A stretch of 64,000 bases of DNA from Pseudodesulfovibrio portus (GTDB lineage Bacteria; Desulfobacterota; Desulfovibrionia; Desulfovibrionales; Desulfovibrionaceae), in assembly GCF_026000375.1 (NCBI RefSeq), contig NZ_AP026708.1:436501-500500 (forward strand). The letters are read 5' to 3'. Each line of letters begins with the position of its first letter. Position 1 is the first letter of the stretch. Below, one piece after another: positions 41,494-50,224 of the stretch. A program made the position numbers and the translations under genes. The notes under the pieces were generated by a model. That model saw only the letters and a list, made by a program, of their open reading frames with translations, was not told the origin of the DNA and made no database searches.

Positions 41494-41527
41494 CCTCAAT
41501 TTGAGGGGGCGTGCACCCTATTATAAT
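41494..41527 (+). promoter_or_regulatory. Promoter with an overlapping 6-bp palindrome before the coiled-coil cassette
   Basis: TTGAGG (41501-41506) and a perfect TATAAT (41522-41527) are spaced 15 bp, tighter than optimal. The -35 is the right half of the palindrome CCTCAA-T-TTGAGG (41494-41506), which could be an operator. The leader to ATG 41545 would be about 10 nt, with no recognisable ribosome site. Confidence 0.5.
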
Positions 41528-41544
41528 ATAACAGAAAATACGAC

Positions 41545-41778
41545 ATGCTCGATTCAAACACGACATATCTGCTCCTGGCCATGGCAGGCTTCGTCTTCGC
41601 AGCCGTGGTGTTGGTGCATGGCCACAACTGCAACGATACGATCAAGAGAAAAAGCAACCAGGTCCACAACATCACCGAACAACTGGGGAAAAAAATCGAT
41701 GTCCTTGAACGGGAAGTCGTCGATCTTCAGACGAAGATCGACGAGGTCGACGATCAAATCAATTCCCTAGAGGAATAA
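41545..41778 (+). CDS. Small membrane-anchored coiled-coil protein, copy 1
   Basis: A 77-residue protein with one N-terminal helix (residues 8-25, LLLAMAGFVFAAVVLV), then a heptad-rich coiled coil (about 38-77) with hydrophobic positions in LGKKIDVLEREVVDLQTKIDEVDDQI. No family is recognised. It is followed after 6 bp by the 146-residue partner. The pair is repeated in diverged form at 42431-43122, where this protein corresponds to a 76-residue copy beginning MLDFNT (here MLDSNT) and sharing LEREV and IELQMEID-like heptads. Confidence 0.7.
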   Translation: MLDSNTTYLLLAMAGFVFAAVVLVHGHNCNDTIKRKSNQVHNITEQLGKKIDVLEREVVDLQTKIDEVDDQINSLEE

Positions 41779-41784
41779 CGAACC

Positions 41785-42225
41785 ATGACCTTCCCCCTTA
41801 TCCTCTTCTTCATCTGTGCGGCGGTAACGGTCTTTTTTTTCCGCCGGATTTCGGTAGGCAAAATCAACGCCCTGAACGAACTGTCCAAACAAAAGCAGGC
41901 GGTTGAATCCAAGTACGACTATCTCGTGCGGGAAAGGGCGGGATTGAAAAAGGAATTGGCGCACAAGGAGAGGCGGCTCGCCACCCTGGTCAACAACCAG
42001 GAAGGCATCCGGATCAAGACGGCCTCCGAGATGCATATTGAAGAGGAGACCGAGGAAGACCGGATAAGCAACCTGCTCATCTCCATGGGCAAGCTCTCCG
42101 TCGAGCAGAACGAAAAGGTCAAACAGAAGATGGACGTGCTCAAAATGGACTTCCTCGCCACCTGCCTGACGCTGGGCTACATCGACGCTGAGACCAGCAA
42201 GAAGATGTTGAAAAGGCAAAAATAG
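41785..42225 (+). CDS. Membrane-anchored protein with a coiled coil and a T2SSE-N/MshEN-like helical segment, copy 1
   Basis: 146 residues. A transmembrane helix (3-20), a coiled coil (about 28-70, LSKQKQAVESKYDYLVRE) and a C-terminal helical domain. The latter, LLISMGKLSVEQ followed by LTLGYIDAETSKKML, resembles the N-terminal module of type II secretion/MshE ATPases, whose consensus has a G(L/I)(I/S)xxEQL helix and LGYIDE. MshE binds c-di-GMP through such repeats. The resemblance is by eye. It lies 6 bp after the 77-residue protein and is duplicated at 42658-43122. Confidence 0.65.
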   Translation: MTFPLILFFICAAVTVFFFRRISVGKINALNELSKQKQAVESKYDYLVRERAGLKKELAHKERRLATLVNNQEGIRIKTASEMHIEEETEEDRISNLLISMGKLSVEQNEKVKQKMDVLKMDFLATCLTLGYIDAETSKKMLKRQK

Positions 42226-42393
42226 CCAGGGCATGGGCTCCCACCCCGTTTTCTCCGCCCCCCTCTTCTGCGGCACAATACGCTATTTCCCCGGTCGCGG
42301 ATCCTCCCTTCCGGCCCCGGCAGATATCCACAAATATAATTGCACCGTCTCATCGATCATGAATAAGCTATCACTCTAGAGAACAAACCAATC

Positions 42394-42412
42394 GGGCATG
42401 CCCAGCATGCCC
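42394..42412 (+). promoter_or_regulatory. Hairpin in the leader of cassette copy 2
   Basis: GGGCATGC (42394-42401) pairs perfectly with GCATGCCC (42405-42412) across a three-base loop, 18 bp before ATG 42431. There is no T-run after it, so it is more likely a translational or protein-binding element than a terminator. Confidence 0.4.
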
Positions 42413-42430
42413 TGACAAAAAATATACAAC

Positions 42431-42661
42431 ATGCTAGATTTCAACACACTTTCTCTAATTTTCGTCATGGGAGCCCTGATCATATTGGGTGCCGTGGTGG
42501 TGCACTTTCAAAACTGCAGCAACATGATCCGAAAAAAACGCATGGAGTTCCAAGGTCTCTTCAACATGCTGGAAAAAAAACTCGGAGACCTTGAGCGGGA
42601 GGTCATTGAACTTCAAATGGAAATCGACGGGATCGACAAACAGATCAAGTCCATGCAGTGA
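42431..42661 (+). CDS. Small membrane-anchored coiled-coil protein, copy 2
   Basis: A 76-residue paralog of the protein at 41545: MLDFNTLSLIFVMGALIIL anchor, HFQNCSNMIRKK where copy 1 has HGHNCNDTIKRK, and a coiled coil with LEREVIELQMEIDGID. The conserved cysteine just after the membrane helix (QNCSN against HNCND) is notable. It overlaps the next gene through GTGA, so the second copy is more tightly coupled than the first. Confidence 0.7.
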   Translation: MLDFNTLSLIFVMGALIILGAVVVHFQNCSNMIRKKRMEFQGLFNMLEKKLGDLEREVIELQMEIDGIDKQIKSMQ

Positions 42662-43122
42662 GTCAAGCCATGGTCCTATCAATCGCCCTACTATTCATCT
42701 GTGCTGGAGTGGCAATATTCCTGTTTCGCATGATTTCGCAGAAAAAAGTCGCTTCCATCCACACCATGGTCAAGCGCAAAAAGGCGTTGGAGTCCAAATA
42801 CGACTTCATGCTGGGTAAAAAATGGGAACTCCAGGCCGAGTTGTCCCGAAAAAAGCAGCAGCTTGAAACTCTCATCAACAACGAGACGGGATACAAGATC
42901 AAGACTGCTGCCCAGGTCTGCATCTCGGAAGAAGACGTGGAAGAAAAGATCAGCACGTACCTTCTCGCCTCGGGAAAGATCTCACTGGAACAGGACCATA
43001 AGATCCGAAAGGAAAAATGCGTTCTCAACATGGATTATTTGTCCACCGGCGTCACGCTGGGATATATCGACCTGAAAATCAGCGAACAGCTCGGCAGAGG
43101 CAACTGGACTCTAGGGCGATAA
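42658..43122 (+). CDS. Membrane-anchored protein with a coiled coil and a T2SSE-N/MshEN-like helical segment, copy 2
   Basis: A 154-residue paralog of the 41785 protein. Shared elements are LFICAGVAIFLFR (anchor), ALESKYDFML, LETLINNETGYKIKTAAQV, GKISLEQDHKI and TGVTLGYIDLKISEQL. The start is GTG 42658, overlapping the previous stop by four bases, or ATG 42670. The conserved (V/I)NN(Q/E)xGxxIKTA segment between the coiled coil and helical domain marks the family. Confidence 0.65.
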   Translation: MSQAMVLSIALLFICAGVAIFLFRMISQKKVASIHTMVKRKKALESKYDFMLGKKWELQAELSRKKQQLETLINNETGYKIKTAAQVCISEEDVEEKISTYLLASGKISLEQDHKIRKEKCVLNMDYLSTGVTLGYIDLKISEQLGRGNWTLGR

Positions 43123-43137
43123 TCAATTCCATGCCTG

Positions 43138-43175
43138 AAAAAAACGGGCCGCACCCTGATGGGGTGCGGCCCGTT
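43138..43175 (-). terminator. Terminator of the leu operon
   Basis: A 14-bp perfect stem (43143-43156 with 43162-43175) and a five-base loop. On the minus strand it is followed by seven T (43144-43138). It lies 22 bp past the leuB stop. Confidence 0.88.
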
Positions 43176-43196
43176 GTCATTGTGATCTGCCGTGTC

Positions 43197-44264
43197 TTAC
43201 AAGTTCGCCAAAACGGCATCGGCCATGGCCACGCAGCCCACGGCCTTGCCGCCTGCCTGCATGATGTCGCCGGTGCGGTATCCCTGTTCCAGGGTTTTCT
43301 CCACGGCAGTCTCGATGCAGTCGGCCTCCACCACCATGTCGAATGAATGCCGAAGCATCATGGCCACGGACAGGATGGTGGCCAACGGGTTGGCCTTGTC
43401 CTGGCCCGCGATATCCGGAGCGGAACCGTGGATGGGCTCGTACAGGCCGGGATTGGCCGCACCCAGGGACGCGGACGGCAGCATCCCGATGGACCCGGTG
43501 ATGGCCGCCGCTTCGTCGGAAAGGATGTCGCCGAAAAGATTTCCGGTGACCACCACGTCGAACTGGGACGGGTCGCGCACCAACTGCATGGCCGCATTGT
43601 CCACGTACATGTGGGACAGTTCCACGTCGGCGTAGTTTTTGTGCTCGTCGATGACGATCTCGCGCCAGACGCGGGACACGTCCAGCACGTTGGCCTTGTC
43701 CACGGAGCAGACGCGACCGTCGCGCTTGCGGGCGGCCTCGAAGGCCACCTTGGCGATGCGCCGGATCTCATGCTCATAGTAGGTCATGGTGTTGTACCCG
43801 AACCGCTCGCCGTCCTTTTCGCCGTCAAAACGGGGCTCGCCGAAATAGATGCCGCCGGTCAACTCGCGCACGACCATGACGTCCAGTCCACGGGCCACGA
43901 TATCCGGGCGCAGGTAACAGGCGTCGGCCAGCTCCTTGAACAACCGGGCCGGTCGCAGGTTGGCGAACAGCCCCAGCTCCTTGCGGATGCCGAGCAACCC
44001 CTTTTCGGGGCGGATGGCCGGGTCGATGGTGTCCCACTTGGGACCGCCCACCGCGCCCAGCAGCACGGCGTCGGCATCCCTGCACTTGGCAACGGTGTCC
44101 GCGGGCAGAGGCACGCCCTCGGCATCGATGGCGCAACCGCCGATCAATGCCTCGGTGGTCTCGAACTTGCGGTCGAACTTGGCGCCGACCGCTTCCAGTA
44201 CGCGCAGGGCCTGGGCAACGATTTCGGTGCCGATACCGTCACCAGGCAAGACGCATATTTTCAT
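43197..44264 (-). CDS. leuB: 3-Isopropylmalate dehydrogenase
   Basis: A 355-residue NAD-dependent decarboxylating dehydrogenase, third step of leucine synthesis. It contains [10 protein letters not shown] at the N-terminus, AVGGPKWD near residue 73, [10 protein letters not shown] (substrate arginine) near 135, [17 protein letters not shown], and the metal-binding region [16 protein letters not shown] lies 6 bp before ATG 44264; an in-frame TTG at 44276 is less likely. It is the last gene of leuACDB. Confidence 0.95.
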   Translation of the reverse strand: MKICVLPGDGIGTEIVAQALRVLEAVGAKFDRKFETTEALIGGCAIDAEGVPLPADTVAKCRDADAVLLGAVGGPKWDTIDPAIRPEKGLLGIRKELGLFANLRPARLFKELADACYLRPDIVARGLDVMVVRELTGGIYFGEPRFDGEKDGERFGYNTMTYYEHEIRRIAKVAFEAARKRDGRVCSVDKANVLDVSRVWREIVIDEHKNYADVELSHMYVDNAAMQLVRDPSQFDVVVTGNLFGDILSDEAAAITGSIGMLPSASLGAANPGLYEPIHGSAPDIAGQDKANPLATILSVAMMLRHSFDMVVEADCIETAVEKTLEQGYRTGDIMQAGGKAVGCVAMADAVLANL

Positions 44265-44321
44265 AGCATTCTCCAATCAAAGTTATATGATTGCGGCCAA
44301 TTACAGCCGACTTCAATCAAT

Positions 44322-44813
44322 CTAAGCCAGTTTCCGTTTTGCGTACTGCACCAGTCCGCCCGCATCCAGGATTTCCTGCATGAAGGGAGGAACGGCGGCA
44401 GCCTGCACGGTCACGCCGGTGGTCAGATTCCTGATGACGCCGGTGGCGGTATCAACCTCGATCTGATCGGTGTCGCTGAACTTGTCGATGTCGTCGCCGA
44501 TCTCCAGCAGCACCAACCCCATATTGAAGCCGTTGCGGTAGAAGATGCGGGCAAACGACTTGGCGATGACCACGGGAATACCCGCGCCGAGGATGGAGAT
44601 GGGCGCGTGCTCACGGGAGGAGCCGCAGCCGAAATTCTCGCCGCCGACCATGACGTCGTTATCCTTGACCCGCTTCACCCAGCCTGCCTCGAGGCCTTCC
44701 ATGCAGTTGGCCCCCAGTTCCTTGGAATCGGTGGTGACCAGAAAACGGGCCGGGATTATGGCGTCCGTATCGATGTGGTCGCCCACTTTATGGGCGGTTC
44801 CGGTAACTTTCAT
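44322..44813 (-). CDS. leuD: 3-Isopropylmalate dehydratase small subunit
   Basis: A 163-residue subunit of the LeuC/LeuD type found in bacteria with a short LeuD. It has [17 protein letters not shown], then [15 protein letters not shown], then [16 protein letters not shown]. It forms the swivelling substrate-binding lid of isopropylmalate isomerase. AGGAGGGT lies 7 bp before the start. It sits 12 bp after leuC. Confidence 0.95.
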   Translation of the reverse strand: MKVTGTAHKVGDHIDTDAIIPARFLVTTDSKELGANCMEGLEAGWVKRVKDNDVMVGGENFGCGSSREHAPISILGAGIPVVIAKSFARIFYRNGFNMGLVLLEIGDDIDKFSDTDQIEVDTATGVIRNLTTGVTVQAAAVPPFMQEILDAGGLVQYAKRKLA

Positions 44814-44825
44814 TATATGACCCTC

Positions 44826-46085
44826 CTACAGCTTGGCCGGGTTGATGATCTCGCCTGCCACGGCGGAAGCGGCGGCCACGGCGGGGTTGGACAGGAAGAC
44901 CTCGGACTGAAGCGAGCCCATGCGGCCCTTGAAGTTGCGGTTGGTGGTCGCGATGGCGCGTTCGCCGCCCGCCAGGATGCCCATATGGCCGCCCAGACAG
45001 GGGCCGCAGGTGGGCGGGCCCACGATACAACCGGAATCCATGAATATCTCCATCAACCCTTCCCGCATGCACGCCTTCCAGATGGCCGGAGTGGCGGGCA
45101 GGATGATGCACCGCACCTTGGGGTTCACCTGACGGCCCTTGAGAATGGCGGCTGCCACGCGCATGTCCTCGATGCGGCCGTTGGTGCAGGAGCCGATCAC
45201 GGCCTGGTGGATCTTCAGCCCTGCGGTGTCGTCCACGGATTTGACGTTGTCGGGCAGATGCGGGCAGGCGACCTGCGGAGCCATGCCGGTGACGTCGATG
45301 TCGAGCACCTGCTCGTACTCGGCGTCCGCATCGGCGGTCATGGCTTCGCCGCCGGAGAAACCGGCTTTTTCAGCATAGTCCAGGGTCTTCCGGTCAACCG
45401 GGAACAGACCGACCTTGCCGCCGGCCTCGATGGCCATGTTGGCGATGGTCATGCGGCCCTCGATGGACATGTCGTCCACCACTTCACCGCCGTATTCCAG
45501 CGCCTTGTAGAGCGCGCCGGACACGCCGAGACGGCCGATCTGATTGAGCACGAAGTCCTTGGCTCCCACGTACTCGCCGGGGGTACCGGTCAGGTTGACC
45601 CTGATGGTGGGCGGCACCTTGAACCAGGTCTCGCCCAGCGCCATGGCCGCGCCCACGTCCGTGGAGCCCATGCCGGTGGCAAAGGCCCCCAGACCGCCGT
45701 AGGTGCAGGTGTGGGAGTCCGCTCCCACGACCACGTCACCGGGGCCGACGATGCCCTTTTCCGGGAGCAGCGCATGTTCCACGCCCACTTCGCCGCACTC
45801 GTAGTAATGGGTCACGCCCATCTCCTCGGCAAATTCCCGAACAACCTTCACCTGCTCGGCGGAGTCGATGTCCTTGTTGGGAGTGAAGTGGTCGCATACC
45901 AGGGAGACCTTGTCTTTATCGAACACCTTTTTTGCGCCCATGGCCTTGAAGGACTTGATGGCCAGGGGGGCGGTGATGTCGTTGGCCAGGACCATGTCGA
46001 CGGAGCACTGGACGATCTGCCCGGCCCCGGACACTTCCTGGTCCGTGTGTTTCTGCAGAATTTTTTCGGCTAAAGTCTGACCCAT
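44826..46085 (-). CDS. leuC: 3-Isopropylmalate dehydratase large subunit
   Basis: A 419-residue aconitase-family subunit. [4Fe-4S] cysteines are seen in IGSCTNGRIEDM (near residue 297) and in GPPTCGPCLGGHMG. GADSHTCTYGGLGAFATGMGS is the family signature. At about 420 residues it is the short LeuC type that pairs with a separate small LeuD. The start follows the leuA stop by 3 bp, with GAGGAG inside the leuA end as ribosome site. Confidence 0.95.
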   Translation of the reverse strand: MGQTLAEKILQKHTDQEVSGAGQIVQCSVDMVLANDITAPLAIKSFKAMGAKKVFDKDKVSLVCDHFTPNKDIDSAEQVKVVREFAEEMGVTHYYECGEVGVEHALLPEKGIVGPGDVVVGADSHTCTYGGLGAFATGMGSTDVGAAMALGETWFKVPPTIRVNLTGTPGEYVGAKDFVLNQIGRLGVSGALYKALEYGGEVVDDMSIEGRMTIANMAIEAGGKVGLFPVDRKTLDYAEKAGFSGGEAMTADADAEYEQVLDIDVTGMAPQVACPHLPDNVKSVDDTAGLKIHQAVIGSCTNGRIEDMRVAAAILKGRQVNPKVRCIILPATPAIWKACMREGLMEIFMDSGCIVGPPTCGPCLGGHMGILAGGERAIATTNRNFKGRMGSLQSEVFLSNPAVAAASAVAGEIINPAKL

Positions 46086-46088
46086 TAT

Positions 46089-47621
46089 CTATTTCTCCTC
46101 TTTGGCTTTTTCCAAGCGGTTGAGTGCGTTGACCATGGCCAGGGCGCTGGCCCTGACAACATCGGCATCGTTGGCACGGCCCACGGCCTTGGTGCCGCCG
46201 TGACTGATGCGCACGGAGACGCCTGCCAGGGCGTCGGAGCCTTCGGTAACGGCGTTGACCGAATAATATTCGAGTTTCGGCGATGTGCCCACCAATGAGT
46301 AAATGGACTGGAACACCGCGTCAATGGAACCTTCACCGAATTTGCTGGTTTTTCGGGTCTCGGCCTCGCCCTCGGCACCAAATTCCATGATCGTGGCCGC
46401 GTGCGGGGGCACGTCGCCGGCCCCGGAGAACACGGACATGTCCACCAGGCGGAACTTGTCCCTGCGCCGGTACACGGACTCCAGGATCAGGGCCTCCACG
46501 TCTTCGTCGTAAATCTGTTCCTTCCTGTCGGCCAAATCCTTGACCGCCTTGAACAGCACCTGGACCTGTTCTCCATCGAGGGTGTATCCCAGTTCCTCGG
46601 CCTTGTTCTTGACCGCATGGGATCCGGAGTGCTTGCCGATGACGATGTCGTTGGAGGTCCGCCCGATGGATTCGGGGGTCATGATCTCGTAGGTCAACCG
46701 GTTCTTGAGTACGCCGTCCTGATGGACGCCCGATTCGTGGGCAAATGCATTGGCGCCCACAATGGCCTTGTTGGGCGGGATGGGCATGCCGATGATCTGG
46801 GAGAGGCGTCGGCAGGAGGGATAAATCTGCTCGGTGTTGATGCCCGTCTCCACGTCGTACAGTTCCTTGCGGGTGTTGATGGCCATGACTAGGTCTTCCA
46901 GGGCCGCGTTGCCCGCGCGCTCGCCGATGCCGAGCACGGTGCACTCCACCTGGCGCGCCCCCGCCCTGACGGCTGCCAGGGAGTTGGCCACGGCGGAACC
47001 GAGATCGTTATGGCAGTGAACTGAAAGGATCGCCTTGTCCACGTTCTTGACGTTGTCCTTCAGGTATTTGATCAGATCGTAGTATTCGAAGGGCTGGGTG
47101 TACCCCACGGTATCGGGGATGTTGACCACTGTGGCCCCGGCCTCGATGGCCACTTCGGTGACCCGGACCAGGAAGTCCCAGTCGGACCGGGAGGCGTCCT
47201 CGGCGGAGAACTCCACGTTGTCCGTATACTGCCGGGCGTGCCGCACGGCCTTGTCGATCATGACGATGACCTCTTCGGCGGTTTTGCCCAGCTTGTGCTG
47301 CATGTGGATTTCACTGGTGGCCAGGAACGTATGGATGCGCGGGTTCTTCGCGTCCTTGACGGCCTCCCAGCAGCGGTCGATGTCTCCGACCACCGCCCGG
47401 CACAGCCCGGCCACCTGGACCTTGTCCACGGCCCTGGCAATGGCCTGCACGGCCTCGAAATCGCCCTGGCTGGCGATGGGAAAACCTGCCTCGATGACGT
47501 CCACGCCCAGGGTTTCCAGCTGTTTGGCCATGCGGATTTTCTCGTCCAGGTTCATGGTCGCGCCGGGAGACTGTTCGCCGTCACGCAAGGTGGTGTCAAA
47601 TACGTAAACTCGATCTGCCAT
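46089..47621 (-). CDS. leuA: 2-Isopropylmalate synthase
   Basis: A 510-residue TIM-barrel enzyme with the C-terminal regulatory domain. The catalytic N-terminal [16 protein letters not shown] binds metal through its Asp. [19 protein letters not shown] holds the HxH metal ligands, and [16 protein letters not shown] follows. The C-terminal 120 residues, including [19 protein letters not shown], form the leucine-feedback domain. It condenses acetyl-CoA with 2-ketoisovalerate and heads leuACDB. The 144-bp leader shows a short CCCCGAAAGGGG hairpin near the start but no leucine-rich leader peptide that I can find. Confidence 0.95.
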   Translation of the reverse strand: MADRVYVFDTTLRDGEQSPGATMNLDEKIRMAKQLETLGVDVIEAGFPIASQGDFEAVQAIARAVDKVQVAGLCRAVVGDIDRCWEAVKDAKNPRIHTFLATSEIHMQHKLGKTAEEVIVMIDKAVRHARQYTDNVEFSAEDASRSDWDFLVRVTEVAIEAGATVVNIPDTVGYTQPFEYYDLIKYLKDNVKNVDKAILSVHCHNDLGSAVANSLAAVRAGARQVECTVLGIGERAGNAALEDLVMAINTRKELYDVETGINTEQIYPSCRRLSQIIGMPIPPNKAIVGANAFAHESGVHQDGVLKNRLTYEIMTPESIGRTSNDIVIGKHSGSHAVKNKAEELGYTLDGEQVQVLFKAVKDLADRKEQIYDEDVEALILESVYRRRDKFRLVDMSVFSGAGDVPPHAATIMEFGAEGEAETRKTSKFGEGSIDAVFQSIYSLVGTSPKLEYYSVNAVTEGSDALAGVSVRISHGGTKAVGRANDADVVRASALAMVNALNRLEKAKEEK

Positions 47622-47765
47622 GATGATCCTCCGGATTCTTCCCCTTTCGGGGCTCTATTACAAAATGATTAGCAAAAGTATATACAACCGCCAAACGCAC
47701 CAGACACGTGCTGCGCGGCGATCAAGGTCGGTACGATATACCGGTTATGGGGAGAGGGGGGTGAG

Positions 47766-48533
47766 CTAGCCTAGCTCTTCCTCGGAATTATCCCGGTATA
47801 GTCGCTTGTTGCTGCGGGATAGTAGGACGAGGGTGTAGACCGGGCCGGAAATGAGGTAGCCCAGGAAAATGATGAAGCCCAGCACCTTGGGCTTGGACGC
47901 GACCAGGGAGAAAATAAGGATCGCGGTCACCATCCAGCTGAAGGGATGGGCCTTGAAGGCGCTGATTTCCTTGAAGGAATAAAAACGAACGGTGCTGACC
48001 ATAAAAAACGACAGCACATAGACGAGCACCAGCGTACCCACGGAGATCACCGAGTGCATGTACTCCTGGGGCACGAAATCGGTGAACAGGACCAGGGTGG
48101 CCAGGGTACAGGCCGCCGCAGGAATGGGCAGGCCCACAAAATGGCGTTTGGAGCCGGTGGCCGCCTGGACGTTGAACCGGGCCAGGCGCAACGCGCCGCA
48201 GGCCATGAACAGGAACGCGGCCATCAGGCCGAGCCGACCGAAATCGTTGAGGAGCCAGAGATAGGACATGACCGCCGGGACCACGCCGAAAGCCACCAGA
48301 TCCGCCAGGGAGTCGAGCTGAACGCCGAATTCGCTGGTGGTTCTGGTAATGCGGGCAACCTTGCCGTCCAGGCCGTCGAACACGCAGCTTCCCAGGATGC
48401 ACAGGGCGCAGGAGGCATAGTCTCCCTTGATGGCCCAGGTCAGTCCGAGAAAACCGAGAAACAGGCTGGCCGTGGTCAGCAGGTTCGGCAAGAGGTAGAC
48501 GCTCTTGTGGCGCGGCAATTTCCTATCTTCCAT
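47766..48533 (-). CDS. pssA: CDP-diacylglycerol-serine O-phosphatidyltransferase
   Basis: A 255-residue membrane enzyme making phosphatidylserine. The CDP-alcohol phosphotransferase motif is complete: FDGLDGKVAR, followed at the right spacing by EFGVQLDSLADL (D-G-x2-A-R-x8-G-x3-D-x3-D). Seven or eight helices follow. ATG 48533 (MEDRKLPRHKSVYLLPNLLT) fits family N-termini, while the longer frame overlaps psd. It lies 25 bp after psd, forming the two-step phosphatidylethanolamine operon. Confidence 0.93.
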   Translation of the reverse strand: MEDRKLPRHKSVYLLPNLLTTASLFLGFLGLTWAIKGDYASCALCILGSCVFDGLDGKVARITRTTSEFGVQLDSLADLVAFGVVPAVMSYLWLLNDFGRLGLMAAFLFMACGALRLARFNVQAATGSKRHFVGLPIPAAACTLATLVLFTDFVPQEYMHSVISVGTLVLVYVLSFFMVSTVRFYSFKEISAFKAHPFSWMVTAILIFSLVASKPKVLGFIIFLGYLISGPVYTLVLLSRSNKRLYRDNSEEELG

Positions 48534-48558
48534 AACGGTTCGAAAACCTTCCCTCAAA

Positions 48559-49206
48559 TTATCCCTGGCGCTTGGTGGCCAGAGGCGTTTCGCCCGCGAC
48601 GACCTTCTGGCCGACGCTGACAGTTGGTACATAGCCATCCGGCATGTAAAGGTCAACTCTCGATCCGAACTTAATCATGCCGAACCGCTCACCGCGCTTG
48701 AGCTTGTCGCCGGGCTCGGCCCAGGAAACGATGCGGCGGGCGATGAGCCCCGCGATCTGGACAACGGTGAAACGCTGGTTTCCCTTGCCGGTAACAACCA
48801 TGACGGAACGCTCGTTGTCCGTGCTCGCCTTGTCGAAGGAGGCGTTGACGAACTTGCCGGGAATGTAGCGGATCAGCTCGACCTTTCCCGAAACCGGCAT
48901 GCGGTTCACGTGCACGTTGAAGACGTTCATGAAGATGGCGATGACCTGGCGCATCTCGCCGGACACGGGGTCTGCCTCTCGGGAAACCTTGATGACCTTG
49001 CCGTCGGCGGGCGAGGAAACCGCTTCGGCGTCCTCGGGACCGACCCGCTCGGGATCACGGAAGAAGTGGCCGATGAACGCGGTCAGGCCCAGGCCGACCA
49101 GGGCCAAGAACCACCAGCCCATGACGGCGAAAATGAGAGTGGTGAACGCTGCGATGATGATATAGGGCAGCCCTTCCAGGGCCACGCCGACTGACGGCTT
49201 CAACAT
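48559..49206 (-). CDS. psd: Phosphatidylserine decarboxylase proenzyme (short, PSD-A type)
   Basis: 215 residues, matching the short pyruvoyl-dependent form. One or two N-terminal helices anchor it. SSPADGKVIKV and VHVNRMPVSG are conserved. The self-cleavage site KFGSRVDLYMP near residue 185 would yield the pyruvoyl group from serine. It decarboxylates phosphatidylserine to phosphatidylethanolamine and is encoded directly upstream of pssA. Confidence 0.94.
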   Translation of the reverse strand: MLKPSVGVALEGLPYIIIAAFTTLIFAVMGWWFLALVGLGLTAFIGHFFRDPERVGPEDAEAVSSPADGKVIKVSREADPVSGEMRQVIAIFMNVFNVHVNRMPVSGKVELIRYIPGKFVNASFDKASTDNERSVMVVTGKGNQRFTVVQIAGLIARRIVSWAEPGDKLKRGERFGMIKFGSRVDLYMPDGYVPTVSVGQKVVAGETPLATKRQG

Positions 49207-49309
49207 GGCTATCCATGCTCCTTTTCTTGTTTTTCCGGGTTTTTAACCCTCACGGTTCCAAACTGCAAGTTTGTTTTACAATATATTGGACCGGGCGTAT
49301 ACCCTGCCC

Positions 49310-50176
49310 ATGACGTGGTTCCTGTTCTCCCTGGGCGCGGCCCTGATGATGGCCTCCACTTCGGCCTGGATGAAACGGTTCTTTTCCGATGTTTCACCCT
49401 GGGAGATGGGCGTCATCCCCTTTTTCTACTGCGTACCCCTGTGCGGGATCGCCCTGCTCTTCATCGACATCCCGGAGATCGGACCGGGATTCTTCCCGGC
49501 CATGTCGTGGCTGTTGCCGGTGAACCTCATCGCCATTATCCTGCATTTCCGGGCCATCCACATCTCACCGCTGTCCCTGACCATTCCCTTCCTGAGCTTC
49601 ACGCCGGTCTTCGTCATCTTCACCGGCAACTTCGTGCTGGGCGAAAGCCTTGCGCCCCTGGGCATCGTCGGCGTGCTGCTGGTCGTCGTGGGCGGTTACG
49701 TCATCAACCTGGACGCCACCCGGCACGGGTTCCTCGGCCCGATCAAGGCCATCTGGCGCGAACCCGGTTCGGTCATGATGCTGGCGGTGGCCGCCCTGTA
49801 CAGCCTCTGCTCGGTGGGCGGCAAGCTCCTGATCCTCAACTCCTCGCCCCTGTTCGCGGCCATGTTCCTCTACGCACTGTATGGAATCTGCCTGACCGCC
49901 GTCCTGGTGGGCGTGGGCAAGGCCAGGCTCTCCACCATCGTCCGCCGCCCGCTGCTGGGGATGGGGGCAGGGATCATCATATTCCTGGAAGTCATCTGCC
50001 ACAACCTGGCCATCTCCCTGGTCGCCGCCGCGTACATGGTGACCATCAAGCGCATGGCGGGTATCTTCTCGGTAATATACGGCAAGCTGCTGTTCGATGA
50101 AAAAGGCCTCCGCTACCGCCTGCTCGGCACGTCCGTCATGACCGCCGGGGCAGCGGTCATCGCCCTGTACGGATAA
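49310..50176 (+). CDS. EamA/DMT family transporter
   Basis: A 288-residue inner-membrane protein with ten hydrophobic helices in two EamA halves (about 1-140 and 150-288), the second starting near MMLAVAALYSLCSVGGKLLI. The end KRMAGIFSVIYGKLLFDEKG is the usual second-half signature. The substrate is unknown; metabolites or amino acids are typical. ATG 49310 places the start at the first membrane helix. It is divergent from psd (103 bp between starts). Confidence 0.82.
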   Translation: MTWFLFSLGAALMMASTSAWMKRFFSDVSPWEMGVIPFFYCVPLCGIALLFIDIPEIGPGFFPAMSWLLPVNLIAIILHFRAIHISPLSLTIPFLSFTPVFVIFTGNFVLGESLAPLGIVGVLLVVVGGYVINLDATRHGFLGPIKAIWREPGSVMMLAVAALYSLCSVGGKLLILNSSPLFAAMFLYALYGICLTAVLVGVGKARLSTIVRRPLLGMGAGIIIFLEVICHNLAISLVAAAYMVTIKRMAGIFSVIYGKLLFDEKGLRYRLLGTSVMTAGAAVIALYG

Positions 50177-50198
50177 AAAAAGCCCGGACGAGCCGGGC
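50175..50198 (-). terminator. Terminator of the 50225-51241 gene
   Basis: On the minus strand, GCCCGG (50198-50193) pairs with 50187-50182 around a five-base loop, followed by seven T (50181-50175). It overlaps the last bases of the convergent transporter gene. Confidence 0.7.
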
Positions 50199-50224
50199 CG
50201 GAATCAGCACAATCAGACAACTTG

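Larger units (their letters stand above)
41545..43122 (+). repeat. Diverged tandem duplication of a two-gene cassette
   Basis: Genes at 41545-41778 plus 41785-42225 are repeated in the same order and orientation as 42431-42661 plus 42658-43122. Copies align over their full protein length but have diverged at many residues, so the duplication is old and both copies remain open. A 205-bp spacer with a hairpin separates the units. Confidence 0.75.

Noticed and set aside
43347-46073. 908-codon open frame antisense to leuB-leuD-leuC
   Set aside because: It spans three well-identified genes and their gaps, as expected for a high-GC shadow frame.
47622-47765. Leucine attenuator leader upstream of leuA
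   Set aside because: No short open frame with a run of leucine codons and no terminator/antiterminator pair could be found; only a small hairpin near the start.
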